From positions 27,880 through 91,879 of the forward strand of contig JAPPIK010000056.1 of NCBI GenBank assembly GCA_028820655.1: 64,000 nt of DNA, read 5' to 3'. Shown piece after piece: positions 44,840-54,606 of the stretch (position 1 is the stretch's first letter; each line of letters begins with the position of its first letter). Origin of the DNA: Candidatus Poribacteria bacterium (lineage in GTDB: Bacteria > Poribacteria > WGA-4E > JAJDTR01). The position numbers and the translations under genes were made by a program. The notes under the pieces were generated by a model that was given only the letters and a program-made list of their open reading frames with translations, had not been told where the DNA came from and ran no database searches.

Positions 44840-46750
44840 TCAGTATTTTAGAATAACGCTAGATTCTCCAACCGCCCAGATTGTACCGTTTGGCGACCGA
44901 GTTATATGAAATAAACTGTTGTCATTTGGGGTCTGCTGAGGCAACCATGTCACTCCACCATCTTTGGTGTGGAGAATTGTACCCTTTTCGCCCACGACCC
45001 ATCCTTCCGTCCCGCCAACAAACAGTATGCTGTTGAAAGTCACGGTTGTCGATGTGGTTTGCTCTGTCCAGATTTCACCTCCATCGTGTGTAACCAGAAC
45101 GGTCCCCTCGTCACCGCAAATCCAACCTTGGAGCGAATCCACGAAGTACACATCCGTTAACTGACTTGAGCCGCCATCTTGTCCAATCCAAGTGAGTCCA
45201 CCGTCAGTGGTTTTGAGCACTTTGCCGCCTTGCCCGACAATCCATCCTATCTGATTGTCAACGAAATATACGCTCATGAGAATTCGCATATCGAAATCAT
45301 GTTCCATTCCGAGGCTTTGTCCGTGCCAAGTTGCGCCTCCGTCACTGGTTTGGACAACCTTACTGTTAAGCCCTACCGCCCATCCGTCGTTAGCAGTTGG
45401 GAAATGCACGTCGTAATGGCCGCCCGCCAATTTCCAATCGAAAATAGTGCCCGCTCGGAGTCGTTCGGTTTCGCCGCCTTCCAGTCTTGCGCTATATAGG
45501 TTCGCCCATGTATTACCGCCATCCAAACTCTCAATAAGCACTCCGTTGTCGCCGACAGCGTATCCTTTCTGTTCATTTAAGAACTGGACGGCCTCCAAAT
45601 TGAAGGGTACTCCCGAATCGTGAACAGCCCAAGAATTACCGCCGTCGCTGGTCTGAAGGACCATGCCTGATCCACCGACTGCCCAGCCGTGGGTATCGGT
45701 AATAAAATGAACCGCATTTAAATTGCTGCTATTGGAAACAACCGTCCAATTTTCCCCGCCATTGGTACTATGCAATATCGTTGCGGCATCTCCAACAATC
45801 CACGCCTCCGTGGGACTAACTTGGAAGACACCGTTTAGTCTCTGGAAAACGGGTCTTGGTTCAAGCGGCGCCCAAGTGGTACCACCATCCATTGTGCGAA
45901 GAATCACTCCAAATTCCGCAGCCGCAAGTCCCTGATTGGAATCGATGAAATGAATATCCCATATAGGCTCGGGCATGCCGTTGGAATGAGGAACGTTGCT
46001 AGTCTGGGTTATCCATGTATTTCCGCCATCGGCGGTGTGGACCAATGCGCCATTTCCGCCGCACGCCCATCCTTCTTGGTCACTGAGAATGAAGAGAGAA
46101 TCAAGAGGAGACGCGGTGCCGCTCTTTTGGTGCACCCAAGTTTGCCCTCCGTCGGACGTATGTACGAGCGTACCGGCACCGCCGGCTACCCAACCCACTT
46201 GTTGATTGACGAAATGAACTCCCTCAATGACGTTGTTGGTTTCTGTTCTTCGATCTGTATTCTGTCGCGTCCAAGTCGTCCCACCATCGGAAGTATGTAT
46301 GATAACGCCCCCATCTCCTCCTGCCCACCCAAACTGTGAGTCCACAAAAGAGACACTAGACAACGCCGCACGGGTGCCGCTATTTAGTTTCATCCATGTT
46401 GCCCCACCATCCACGGTTTTCAGGATAGTCCCCTCTTCGCCCACGACCCATCCCACTTGGGGATTCATGAATCGGACTTTTTTGAGATCTTTCTTGAACG
46501 GCAGCGGATGGCTGGGTTGACTGTTCCAAGTCTTTCCACCGTCGGTTGTGTTTAGAATCGTAGACGCGGCACCGACTATCCAGCCACGTTGAGCATTGAC
46601 AAAGTAGATGTCATAAAATGCCTCTTTCCATTTCGACTGGCGAATTGATGTCCATGTATTTTCGGAGGCAGTGGCGCTGAAGGTGAAAATAAGTAGCATT
46701 GCCAACACATACGACAGAAGCTTTCCAGCGGACGATTTGTAATTGATCAT
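44840..46750 (-). CDS. Secreted Ycf48/BNR-type beta-propeller protein, 13 repeats
   Basis: A 636-residue protein with a signal peptide (LSYVLAMLLIFTFSATA). The rest is thirteen full repeats of about 45 residues, each ending in a motif like GTILHTKDGGVTW with a preceding GWVVG segment, plus a closing half repeat (GESSVILKY). These are Ycf48/HCF136-type repeats. In phototrophs Ycf48 helps assemble photosystem II, but no photosynthesis gene is present here, so an envelope binding or assembly role is more likely. CAGGAGA lies 11 bases before the ATG. Confidence 0.85.
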   Translation of the reverse strand: MINYKSSAGKLLSYVLAMLLIFTFSATASENTWTSIRQSKWKEAFYDIYFVNAQRGWIVGAASTILNTTDGGKTWNSQPSHPLPFKKDLKKVRFMNPQVGWVVGEEGTILKTVDGGATWMKLNSGTRAALSSVSFVDSQFGWAGGDGGVIIHTSDGGTTWTRQNTDRRTETNNVIEGVHFVNQQVGWVAGGAGTLVHTSDGGQTWVHQKSGTASPLDSLFILSDQEGWACGGNGALVHTADGGNTWITQTSNVPHSNGMPEPIWDIHFIDSNQGLAAAEFGVILRTMDGGTTWAPLEPRPVFQRLNGVFQVSPTEAWIVGDAATILHSTNGGENWTVVSNSSNLNAVHFITDTHGWAVGGSGMVLQTSDGGNSWAVHDSGVPFNLEAVQFLNEQKGYAVGDNGVLIESLDGGNTWANLYSARLEGGETERLRAGTIFDWKLAGGHYDVHFPTANDGWAVGLNSKVVQTSDGGATWHGQSLGMEHDFDMRILMSVYFVDNQIGWIVGQGGKVLKTTDGGLTWIGQDGGSSQLTDVYFVDSLQGWICGDEGTVLVTHDGGEIWTEQTTSTTVTFNSILFVGGTEGWVVGEKGTILHTKDGGVTWLPQQTPNDNSLFHITRSPNGTIWAVGESSVILKY

Positions 46751-47168
46751 GATTTCTAGTGTCTCCTGATTTATTTAATGCTAATTCAATCTCTTAGGTC
46801 GTTAGGATGTCTTTATCCCTTGATGCTGTTGGAACGTGGATATTATACAACGCCCCTTTTTTTACCGTCAAGCGCATTTGCGTGCGGCATGAGCTCGATT
46901 CCTTTACACCGGAATGGCTGTCTTGGTTCGTTGCATTTTTCAAACCGCGACGTTTCAACGTTACGATTACCCGACATACACATCATCGAAATTACAATGT
47001 CCTTCGGTGAGACAATCAGAACTGTGGGAGAAAAACTATAACAGCTCGAACAGTAATTCTTATCTTCCGCATTATCTAGCTCATACAAGTTTAATTTCTC
47101 ATGTGGCCGTATCGCGCACCATTATTGACAGAAATGAGCCCATTTGAAAAGTACATTTGTAGGGTAAT

Positions 47169-47195
47169 CAAGCGAGTGGATAGCGAGTGCGGTAG
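47169..47195. repeat. Dispersed AAGCGAGTGGATAGCGAG repeat
   Basis: One copy of the repeat family of the left edge of the window, here followed by TGCGGTAG and flanked by ATC and AAATCC as in other copies. Confidence 0.75.
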
Positions 47196-47372
47196 AAATC
47201 CAATAGAGATCCCACAGGTACATAACAGACAACAAGGAAAGCGCGAAAAACCTTCCCACGAATGACTAAAAATGGCTTTGCTACCGATTATTCAAACAGG
47301 TTCTGATCTCGATTTTGTACAAAAGTAAAACGGTTGGGCTGTACGAAAAGCCGTACGACACCAAACCCGTAG

Positions 47373-47393
47373 GCGGGGCATCTTGCCCCGCCG
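47373..47393. repeat. Perfect palindrome with 9-bp arms GGCGGGGCA
   Basis: GGCGGGGCA and its exact reverse complement enclose a TCT loop. It is preceded by GTA and followed by GTTATGG. No T run follows, so it is a REP-like element rather than a terminator. Confidence 0.8.
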
Positions 47394-47850
47394 TTATGGT
47401 ACGAAACCACCAGCGACTTTTTCACACGTCAACCCATAAGACTAGATGGGTAAAATCTCACTTGCTTTTTTCTAGCGTTTGATTGACACCATCTGTTATA
47501 CGGCTTAAATTTACAAAGTCGAGCTGATACTGATGATGGAAGGGCAAAATCGGTCAATCAATCGGACTCGGGTTAGTATCTCGGTGATTTTTAGTCGTTC
47601 GTGGAGATGCCCCCAAGATCTAGTATGCGATAATTCGCGATTACACAAGTCTATTATGCGGACGATGATCAATAATGCGGATGATAAGTCAATTAGGTTC
47701 TAAATAGACAAAATAATAAAAATGCCGTCAGCGATCAATTTGGAATCTTGTAAATAACGTGAATCTGGGCCTCCTTCCACTATTCCTCGAATCTAGAGAC
47801 CTGTGTGCGTGCTGCCTACCTGACTCTTTCCAAGGATTCTCTAAGGATGT

Positions 47851-50211
47851 TCATTCCGGAGTCGGAGATCGAAACTCATTCGAAACGGTACGCACCGACT
47901 TTATCACCACAATAATTGGAATGGCCAGAATGACTCCCCAGAAACCGAGTACAACGGCGCCGACAATCACACCAAACATTATGAGCAGTGGATCCACGTC
48001 AACTGCACTTCCCATAACCTTCGGCGAAATTAACGAGTTATCCAGTGCCTGAATCCCGGCGATCGCTCCGAGCACAACAGCAATGCGAACCAAGAACTCG
48101 ACCAACTCAAAGTTACCCGCAGCCAGTCCCATCAACATTGAGAGCAAGGCAAACGCGCCGCCAATGTAGGGTCCAAAAGTAGGAATCGCATTGCATATTC
48201 CCGCGAGTATTCCAACAACCAAAGCAAACGGTACTCCGACAATCGAATACACCACAACCGAGATTATGCTGATGACACATACCACGGTGACTTGCCCCTT
48301 CAGAAACGACTGCAAGTTTCGGTCAATCTCGGCCATATAGCGTCTAGCAATTGGTCGATTGTGTTCCGGGAAGAGTTTGATGAAACTCCTGATGTAGTTC
48401 ACGAGCGATTGTCCCGCATAGACGAAGACCATAAGAGTCAGAAATAACGTCGCTAAAAAGCCTCCGAATCCTAGCGCGAATGTTGGCAAACCGAAGACAA
48501 ATTTGCCCAGATATTGACTAGCCGCTTGAGCCAATGTCGGGAGTTTCGTTTTAAGGTATCGCTTCAACTCGGCGACCATGCCTGAGATCAGGCCCGTGTC
48601 ACTTACCATGGGAAGATTCTCAAGCGTGTTAAAAATACCCTTATTGGCATTCACGATCAACTCCCACTCAGTTTCTCCGAATGCCCGGTAATGAATAGTC
48701 TCTCGATTACCAGCGAAGAGTCCCCCACGCGCATCCGCAAAGAGCAGCGAGATTGGCGGATGCAGCCGGAACGACTGATTGATGTCCTTGTACCACCGAT
48801 TCTTTCGGGCATCCCAGCCGTAAATTCCATTGGAAGTTCCGGCATAAAGCCTACCGCCGCTAGAAATGGCAAGAGTAAGAATGGTCGACGGCACCTCGAT
48901 AGACCGTGAATCAAGTCGGAGCCATTGCGGTGTTTCAAGGTTGTCCGCATAATACACCCCCTTGTCTGTAGCGGCGTAGGTTCGTGCATTATCATTGGGA
49001 TCGAATATAATGCTTCGAATAGCTTGTCCCGAAAGACCGGCGAATTCCCATGTAGATCCATCATCTTTACTCGTGAATATTCCTTGATCTGTTCCGACAT
49101 GGGTACGAGAAAAACTCGCGTCGCTTGTTGCTATTGACAGAACGGACTTCCCTGCAAACAGGTCTTCTTCAACGAGTTGCCAACCATGAAGCATCTTGTC
49201 CGGTGTGGACGGTCGAATGTAACCGTACAGACCCGCCGGCGTTCCAACTATAATTTGATATTCGGCGAAGGGGACCGTAGAGATTGATTGAATAGACTGG
49301 CCTATAAGGAATCCATCGGTGATATCGGTCAGCCCGAGTCCGTTCCCGTCAAACCGATACAGCCCGTGTTCTGTCCCAACATAGAGCGTATCGGGAATGA
49401 TCGAAAGACGATCCTTCGTCTTCTGTATCGCGTACATGCTTCTATTCGCCGCATCTGCTATTAGCCATCTGTTGAGTTTTATCTCTCCGGACACTTGAAT
49501 TTCACTAGAGAGAGGAATCCCGTGATCTTGAAAGATTCGATGCAATTCTAACGGGAAGTTTCCTTGATTTAGCTGCGCTTCAATCGTGGCGGCATCGATT
49601 AACGGCGTGTTTCCCACTACAATTGGTTGATTCTCAACTGCATTGAGCTCATTGCCCATGGCGAACGGCAGTATGGACTGGTGATAAAACCGAACCAGCC
49701 CTTTAGTCATGTCCTGGGCTTGCCTCCCGATCTGCGGGACGGTGTAAAAAAACAGCAGTGTAAAAATACCAAGAATGAATACGGTCAACAACCCACGCGC
49801 GAGAGGCCGCGGGAGTTGCAGTCGTTTGCCCTTGGGCAGCGGAATATCTTGTATGGCATCAAGAAGGAATCGCATATAATACGCAATCCCGAATCCGAGC
49901 AGGAAGGGCATCAAGACGCTCAAAAGGTTCTTGAATACCCAGATGGCAATCATCAGGATGTGTAGATCGACCACACTCTTGACATCAATGAGCGGTCTTA
50001 TTCGGAGAAGAAGGACAATGAGTATGACCGCAACCACCGGATGCAGCAGCAAGATGCCCTCTCCGTCTGCGGTTGCCGCATCCGTGCCCTTGTAATACGC
50101 ATACGCAATCCAACACGCGACAAACACAAGAGAGATAATCGCGATGAGTGCGCTGCCGGTTAGCGATTGACCAAGAGTCGGTTGTGGCGTAGGGTTAGTT
50201 TTATCGCCCAT
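47851..50211 (-). CDS. AI-2E family permease with a beta-propeller inserted in the middle
   Basis: A 786-residue protein, over twice the usual 350 or so for PerM/TqsA permeases. Residues 1 to about 165 carry the N-terminal membrane helices, including the family segment LLSVLMPFLLGFGIAYYM. Residues about 270-515 are an insert with at least six repeats of the type LYVGTEHGLYRFDG, IVGTPAGLYGYI, HVGTDQGIFTSKDDGSTW, YAATDKGVYYAD, LYAGTSNGIYGWD and LFAGNRETIHYR, i.e. a propeller. The C-terminal half returns to the permease (GQVTVVCVISIISVVVYSIV, CNAIPTFGPYIGG, DNSLISPKVMG). The insert occupies the loop that is normally a short extramembrane domain. The function may be substrate sensing or partner docking; the substrate is unknown. 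Confidence 0.88.
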   Translation of the reverse strand: MGDKTNPTPQPTLGQSLTGSALIAIISLVFVACWIAYAYYKGTDAATADGEGILLLHPVVAVILIVLLLRIRPLIDVKSVVDLHILMIAIWVFKNLLSVLMPFLLGFGIAYYMRFLLDAIQDIPLPKGKRLQLPRPLARGLLTVFILGIFTLLFFYTVPQIGRQAQDMTKGLVRFYHQSILPFAMGNELNAVENQPIVVGNTPLIDAATIEAQLNQGNFPLELHRIFQDHGIPLSSEIQVSGEIKLNRWLIADAANRSMYAIQKTKDRLSIIPDTLYVGTEHGLYRFDGNGLGLTDITDGFLIGQSIQSISTVPFAEYQIIVGTPAGLYGYIRPSTPDKMLHGWQLVEEDLFAGKSVLSIATSDASFSRTHVGTDQGIFTSKDDGSTWEFAGLSGQAIRSIIFDPNDNARTYAATDKGVYYADNLETPQWLRLDSRSIEVPSTILTLAISSGGRLYAGTSNGIYGWDARKNRWYKDINQSFRLHPPISLLFADARGGLFAGNRETIHYRAFGETEWELIVNANKGIFNTLENLPMVSDTGLISGMVAELKRYLKTKLPTLAQAASQYLGKFVFGLPTFALGFGGFLATLFLTLMVFVYAGQSLVNYIRSFIKLFPEHNRPIARRYMAEIDRNLQSFLKGQVTVVCVISIISVVVYSIVGVPFALVVGILAGICNAIPTFGPYIGGAFALLSMLMGLAAGNFELVEFLVRIAVVLGAIAGIQALDNSLISPKVMGSAVDVDPLLIMFGVIVGAVVLGFWGVILAIPIIVVIKSVRTVSNEFRSPTPE

Positions 50212-50471
50212 TCGGTCGGATCAAGGTTTGGCTTGATGATGCAATCGAACGTTTAGAGGGTTTGATCGTTCGCAACGAATCTGTAATAATATCTGTCCAC
50301 AGAATTCTTTCCATCAACGGATTTATGCGACCACCGCGTTTGAGGGTAGGTGTGCTTTCAGGGGCTCTATACTGATAACGGCAATGCGTTTAATTGAGGC
50401 GTTCCATGATTTTCAGAACAAGATATCGGAAAACAAACAAGGTGAGAAACATGCCTCGGCGACAATACAGT

Positions 50472-51308
50472 TTAGCCTTGTTCTTTCAATTTCGTCTGTA
50501 ACCTATCAATGTACCGACTCGCCGTTGAAAAGATCATGTCTAGCGTAGCGATATCACGCGTCTCTAACCGTGTCCGTGAGAATACGCGTCTCAACGATCT
50601 CAGATACGTCTCCCAATCATGATTATACGGTGTGACGCCTACCGATTTCAATAGATCGGTGATTCGGCCATAGAACGCTTCTATCTGATTCACTTCGGCG
50701 TACTCGTATTCTTCGGTCGGCATCTCTGTTACGCTTGCGAGGAAGATTTCATAGGCTAGGATTTGCACCGCCTGTGCCAGGTTCAGCGAAGGATTTTTTG
50801 TCGCCATCGGAACGCTCGCCGTTAGCTGGCACATACTAATTTGGCGGCTAGATAACCCGAAGTCCTCCCGACCAAAAAGCACGGCAACCTTCTGGCTTTG
50901 CGATATGGAGGCGATTTGTTGTGCGGCTTTCCTCGCCGGAACACTTGGGGCCAACCTCTCGCCCCGTTTTCGGTGAGTGGTACCAACGAGAAACTGAATA
51001 CCCTCCAAGGCTTCTTCCAGCAAATCCACTACCTGGCAATTCTCGATGACATCGGTTGCGCCGTGTGCCATATACCATGCAGGTTTGGCTTCGCGAAACG
51101 GTACCGGATTGACAAGGTAAAGCTTCGACAACCCCATCCCCTTCATCGCGCGCGCGACGGATCCGATATTTCCCGGTTCACGAGGTTCAAAGAGAATCAC
51201 CCGAATTTCCTCGAGGTTGCCGGGGACATCAACCTGAATCGCTCGAAAACCGTTAAGATTATCGTCAGTGGGTATCTTCTGAGTTCCTATTTTGAGGTCG
51301 TTTGTCAT
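50472..51308 (-). CDS. trmJ: SPOUT tRNA/rRNA methyltransferase, TrmJ-like
   Basis: A 278-residue SpoU-type 2'-O-methyltransferase. After about 35 extra N-terminal residues come IRVILFEPREPGNIGSVARAMKGMG (motif 1 with the conserved N and R), VAVLFGREDFGLSSRQISMC (motif 2) and MATKNPSLNLAQAVQILAYE (motif 3), which form the trefoil knot. The C-terminal helical extension is typical of TrmJ, which methylates position 32 of tRNAs. A group-1 SpoU enzyme acting on another tRNA is possible. No clear ribosome binding site was seen. Confidence 0.88.
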   Translation of the reverse strand: MTNDLKIGTQKIPTDDNLNGFRAIQVDVPGNLEEIRVILFEPREPGNIGSVARAMKGMGLSKLYLVNPVPFREAKPAWYMAHGATDVIENCQVVDLLEEALEGIQFLVGTTHRKRGERLAPSVPARKAAQQIASISQSQKVAVLFGREDFGLSSRQISMCQLTASVPMATKNPSLNLAQAVQILAYEIFLASVTEMPTEEYEYAEVNQIEAFYGRITDLLKSVGVTPYNHDWETYLRSLRRVFSRTRLETRDIATLDMIFSTASRYIDRLQTKLKEQG

Positions 51309-51588
51309 GCTGCGCCATTCTTGGCGGTGCTCAAGATGGCCATAGCATACATGCTATATCTAAGGTTTGTCAAGCGTGAAACCGGATGAATGCTTTGACA
51401 TGCTAATTCCCCCATAGTAAGATTGAGTAGTGAAAACTGAAAGTCAGCACGGCTTCCAGACGTGATTCTTAATATACGGTTCAAGTACGAATGCGCCTTT
51501 TTTTAAACCTCCCGACGGTCAAATATAACGCGCAGATTGGTGAATCTTGCGCAGTCTGACCGTATGCCGAGGGATTGAGCGAAGAAAG

Positions 51589-52833
51589 ATGCAAGTTATA
51601 CAGAGTTTTGGCATTGGGTTGTCTGCCCTAAGACGAAATAAGCTTCGATCATTGTTGACGATGCTTGGAATCATCATCGGGATCGCTTCAGTCGTTGGTA
51701 TGGTCTCGGTTGGCGGCGGTGCAGAATCTTTGGTGTTAGCAGAGTTCGAACGAATCGGCGGAGCGACCACGATAGTCTGCGTTCGCCCAAAATGGGTAGA
51801 ACAGGCAGACGGTACTTGGGCGGAAAATAAGCACCCCGAGCATATTGAATACGAAGATGTCGAATCCATATTGGCTGCATGTCCGTCCGTGAGAGCGGTC
51901 TCGGCAGACATTGACACCATGGGGAAGCGCGCTTCACACGGAAACAGGAGCAAGGAACTGCGTTTTGAGGGGGTGACCTCCATGTATCAAGAAGTCCATA
52001 ACTGGTACGTTCAGTCCGGACGGTTCCTGCGTCAGGGCGATCTTGACCGGAAAGACACCGTTTGTGTGATTGGTTCGCAGGTGCAAAAAGACCTGTTTGG
52101 CAAGATTGATCCCATCGGTGAAGAAGTGAAACTGGGAACCCACAGGTTTGCCGTGGTCGGTGTGATGGAGGAAAAAGGAAACCGAATGGCGACCGAAGGA
52201 TGGGATGAGCGAATCATCATTCCATTCACCACGATGGAGACCTACTTTATCGGTAAAAAGAAACCGGGGATTGAACTCTTTATTCAGGCGGTAAGTTTTG
52301 ACAAGGTGAATCGAGCGTTGGCGGAGGTCAAGATTGCTCTGCGGCGACTGCATGGATCCGAGGAGTTCTTTGAATTCTTCACGGCAAAGGAGATATTGAG
52401 GCAGGTTGGAAACGTGAGTCGAATCCTTCAAGCGCTTCTTGGAGGAGTTGCCAGTATCGCACTGTTTGTAGGAGGCATCGGGATAATGAACATTATGTTG
52501 GTCTCGGTTACCGAGCGTACAAGCGAGATAGGGTTGCGGAAAGCGGTCGGTGCACGAAAGATGGATATTTTGCAACAGTTCTTGATTGAAGCAATTGTTC
52601 TTAGCGTTTCGGGCGGTCTTATAGGCATTTTCATTGGAGGAGGTATCGGATTCGGCGCAGCATGGGCAATTACTACATTTTTGATCAAAGAGGCCGCTTG
52701 GATAGCGTCGGTATCCGTTCAGGCAGTCGGTTTAGCGTTCAGCGTCGCAGTTGCAATCGGGCTTATCTTTGGAGTTTATCCGGCATACAAGGCAGCGAGA
52801 TTGACGCCCACGGAGGCGTTACGGCATGAATAG
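51589..52833 (+). CDS. MacB/FtsX-type ABC transporter permease
   Basis: A 414-residue permease with the usual layout. An N-terminal helix follows LGLSALRRNKLRS-like sequence (GIGLSALRRNKLRSLLTMLG), then a large MacB-type periplasmic domain to about residue 280, then three C-terminal helices with VTERTSEIGLRKAVGARKMDI and YPAYKAARLTPTEALRHE. It should work with a MacB-type ATPase and a HlyD-type adaptor in tripartite export. Neither is adjacent; the adaptor at 41401-43005 is one candidate partner. ATG 51589 is preferred over an upstream TTG at 51547. Confidence 0.9.
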   Translation: MQVIQSFGIGLSALRRNKLRSLLTMLGIIIGIASVVGMVSVGGGAESLVLAEFERIGGATTIVCVRPKWVEQADGTWAENKHPEHIEYEDVESILAACPSVRAVSADIDTMGKRASHGNRSKELRFEGVTSMYQEVHNWYVQSGRFLRQGDLDRKDTVCVIGSQVQKDLFGKIDPIGEEVKLGTHRFAVVGVMEEKGNRMATEGWDERIIIPFTTMETYFIGKKKPGIELFIQAVSFDKVNRALAEVKIALRRLHGSEEFFEFFTAKEILRQVGNVSRILQALLGGVASIALFVGGIGIMNIMLVSVTERTSEIGLRKAVGARKMDILQQFLIEAIVLSVSGGLIGIFIGGGIGFGAAWAITTFLIKEAAWIASVSVQAVGLAFSVAVAIGLIFGVYPAYKAARLTPTEALRHE

Positions 52834-53248
52834 CGAGTCCGGATTGTAGGCGGCGGTTTCTGGCTCGAAAAGAGGGGTCGTCTCTTTTCGTAAGATGTAC
52901 AATCTTGATCGGCTGCCACCGAAGTTAAAACGGTGGGCAGTGCCCACCCTACCATGCCACAGCCGGGTGGAACGGATATGCGTCCTGAAGGGAATGATCT
53001 TGATTTTCCATGCTATCCGGGATATACTTCACCCCGCAATTATCCGTCATATCATTTGGAAAAGTTGTCGACTCGCACCAACACCGGCAACCCGTAACAT
53101 GCGGCGATTTCGACACATTATTAAGTACGCAGCGGGTTGAATTATATGCGAATGAAACGGCGATCGATTGGCATCGTTGATGCAATATACAGCACGTACT
53201 CCAATCACGAATAGGTGAAAACCATTGAGATTCTAAGGAGAATCACCG
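52834..53248. other. Gene-free region before murA
   Basis: About 415 bases with a GGTGGGC palindrome at 52932-52948 and a ribosome binding site for murA (TAAGGAG, near 53234). No credible gene. Confidence 0.5.
52932..52948. repeat. REP-like palindrome GGTGGGC / GCCCACC
   Basis: Perfect 7-bp arms around an AGT loop, followed by CTACC. A second copy with loop GAT is at 62385-62401. Confidence 0.75.
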
Positions 53249-54514
53249 ATGGATAAGCTAGTTATCAACGGCGGAAAGCGGCTTGAAGGCACGGTGTCGG
53301 TCAGCGGCTCTAAAAACGCAACGCTGCCAATTGCGGTTGCGGCATCAATTTTGGGAGATGGAGCCAGCGTAATCAAAAACGTCCCGGATCTCAGAGATGT
53401 TGAAACCCTGCGTTCCGTTCTAGAAGTATTAGGGGCAACAACAAAGTTCAAAGATTCGACCCTCCACATTGCGCCGAGAAACGAAATTGCATATGAAGCA
53501 CCTTACGATTTGGTGCGGAAGATGCGCGCCTCGATCTATGTGTTAGGGCCTCTCCTCGCTCGACTGGGTCGAGCGAAAGTCTCCTTCCCGGGAGGGTGCG
53601 CTATTGGTCCTCGACCAATCGATCTCCATATTAAGGGATTAGAGCAGCTTGGAGCGCAGATTGAAATAAAAGGAGGCTACATTAACGCCCAGACCAATCG
53701 ATTGGTAGGGACGGACATGGATCTTAGCGGGGTTCACGGTCCAAGTGTTGGTGCGACCGCGAACGTGATGATGGCGGCAACCTTGGCAGAGGGAACAACG
53801 CGCATTCGGAATGCGGCACGCGAACCACACATTTCCGATCTGGCTAATTTCTTGACCGCCATGGGAGCCGAGATTGAGGGAATCGGGGCCTCTGTGCTGA
53901 AAATACATGGTGTGAAACAGTTGCGCGGAACGGAATACAGCATTGTCCCGGATGACATTGAAACGGGCACATTCATGGTGGCGGGAGCGATTACCGGCGG
54001 AGATGTGTTTGTAAGAAATGCTCTGCAGGCGAACCTTGAGGCCGTTTCGGCGACATTGTCCGAGGTCGGTGTTCAGCTTGATTGGAAAGAGAACGGTGTT
54101 CGCGTGACAACCCCGCGCGAACTTAGAGCCATAGAGCTAAATACTGAACCGTTTCCGGGGTTTCCAACCGATATGCAAGCTCAAATGACAGGTCTCCTCA
54201 GTCTCGTGTCAGGCACGAGCGTTATAAACGAAGCTATCCACACCGATCGGTTTATGCACGTAGCGGAGCTGAATCGTATGGGGGCGGATATTCGGGTGAG
54301 CGGAAATCGCGCGACGGTGCGCGGAGTGCCCAAACTCAGCGGTGCCCCCATCATGGCGTCCGACCTTCGAGCAGGCGCCGTTTTGGTACTTGCCGGCATG
54401 GCGGCTGAAGGCGAGACCGTTGTATCTCGCGTATATCATATCGATCGCGGGTACGAAAGGATCGAAGAGAAACTAACCGGTATCGGCGCAGATATTGTGA
54501 GGGTAGACGAATAA
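53249..54514 (+). CDS. murA: UDP-N-acetylglucosamine 1-carboxyvinyltransferase
   Basis: A 421-residue enzyme of the EPSP-synthase fold, first committed step of peptidoglycan synthesis: it adds enolpyruvate to UDP-GlcNAc. The N-terminal GGKRLEGTVSVSGSKNATLP matches the family, and the catalytic-loop Cys is present in SFPGGCAIGPRPID, so fosfomycin should be able to bind. The late Arg-rich segment (HTDRFMHVAELNRMGADI) is conserved. It shows that this organism makes peptidoglycan. AAGGAG lies about 10 bases before the ATG. Confidence 0.97.
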   Translation: MDKLVINGGKRLEGTVSVSGSKNATLPIAVAASILGDGASVIKNVPDLRDVETLRSVLEVLGATTKFKDSTLHIAPRNEIAYEAPYDLVRKMRASIYVLGPLLARLGRAKVSFPGGCAIGPRPIDLHIKGLEQLGAQIEIKGGYINAQTNRLVGTDMDLSGVHGPSVGATANVMMAATLAEGTTRIRNAAREPHISDLANFLTAMGAEIEGIGASVLKIHGVKQLRGTEYSIVPDDIETGTFMVAGAITGGDVFVRNALQANLEAVSATLSEVGVQLDWKENGVRVTTPRELRAIELNTEPFPGFPTDMQAQMTGLLSLVSGTSVINEAIHTDRFMHVAELNRMGADIRVSGNRATVRGVPKLSGAPIMASDLRAGAVLVLAGMAAEGETVVSRVYHIDRGYERIEEKLTGIGADIVRVDE

Positions 54515-54524
54515 CCCGCATTAG

Positions 54525-54549
54525 GTAGAGCGATCTCCGAATCGCGACC
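54525..54549. repeat. Dispersed GCGATCTCCGAATCGC repeat, copy 2
   Basis: GTAGAGCGATCTCCGA followed by ATCGCGAC. GCGAT and ATCGC form a 5-bp stem. It lies in the 92-base gap between murA and hisD. Confidence 0.75.
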
Positions 54550-54606
54550 TCCTGCCGCGGCGTTGCGCCCTATAGATGTACATGACCTGAATACATAGAG
54601 GTTCAG

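Larger units (their letters stand above)
46751..47850. other. 1.1-kb gene-free region with repeats
   Basis: Contains the GAGTGGATAGCGAG repeat (47169-47195) and the GGCGGGGCA hairpin (47373-47393). The rest is A+T-richer sequence with no credible gene, RNA or clear promoter. Confidence 0.5.
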
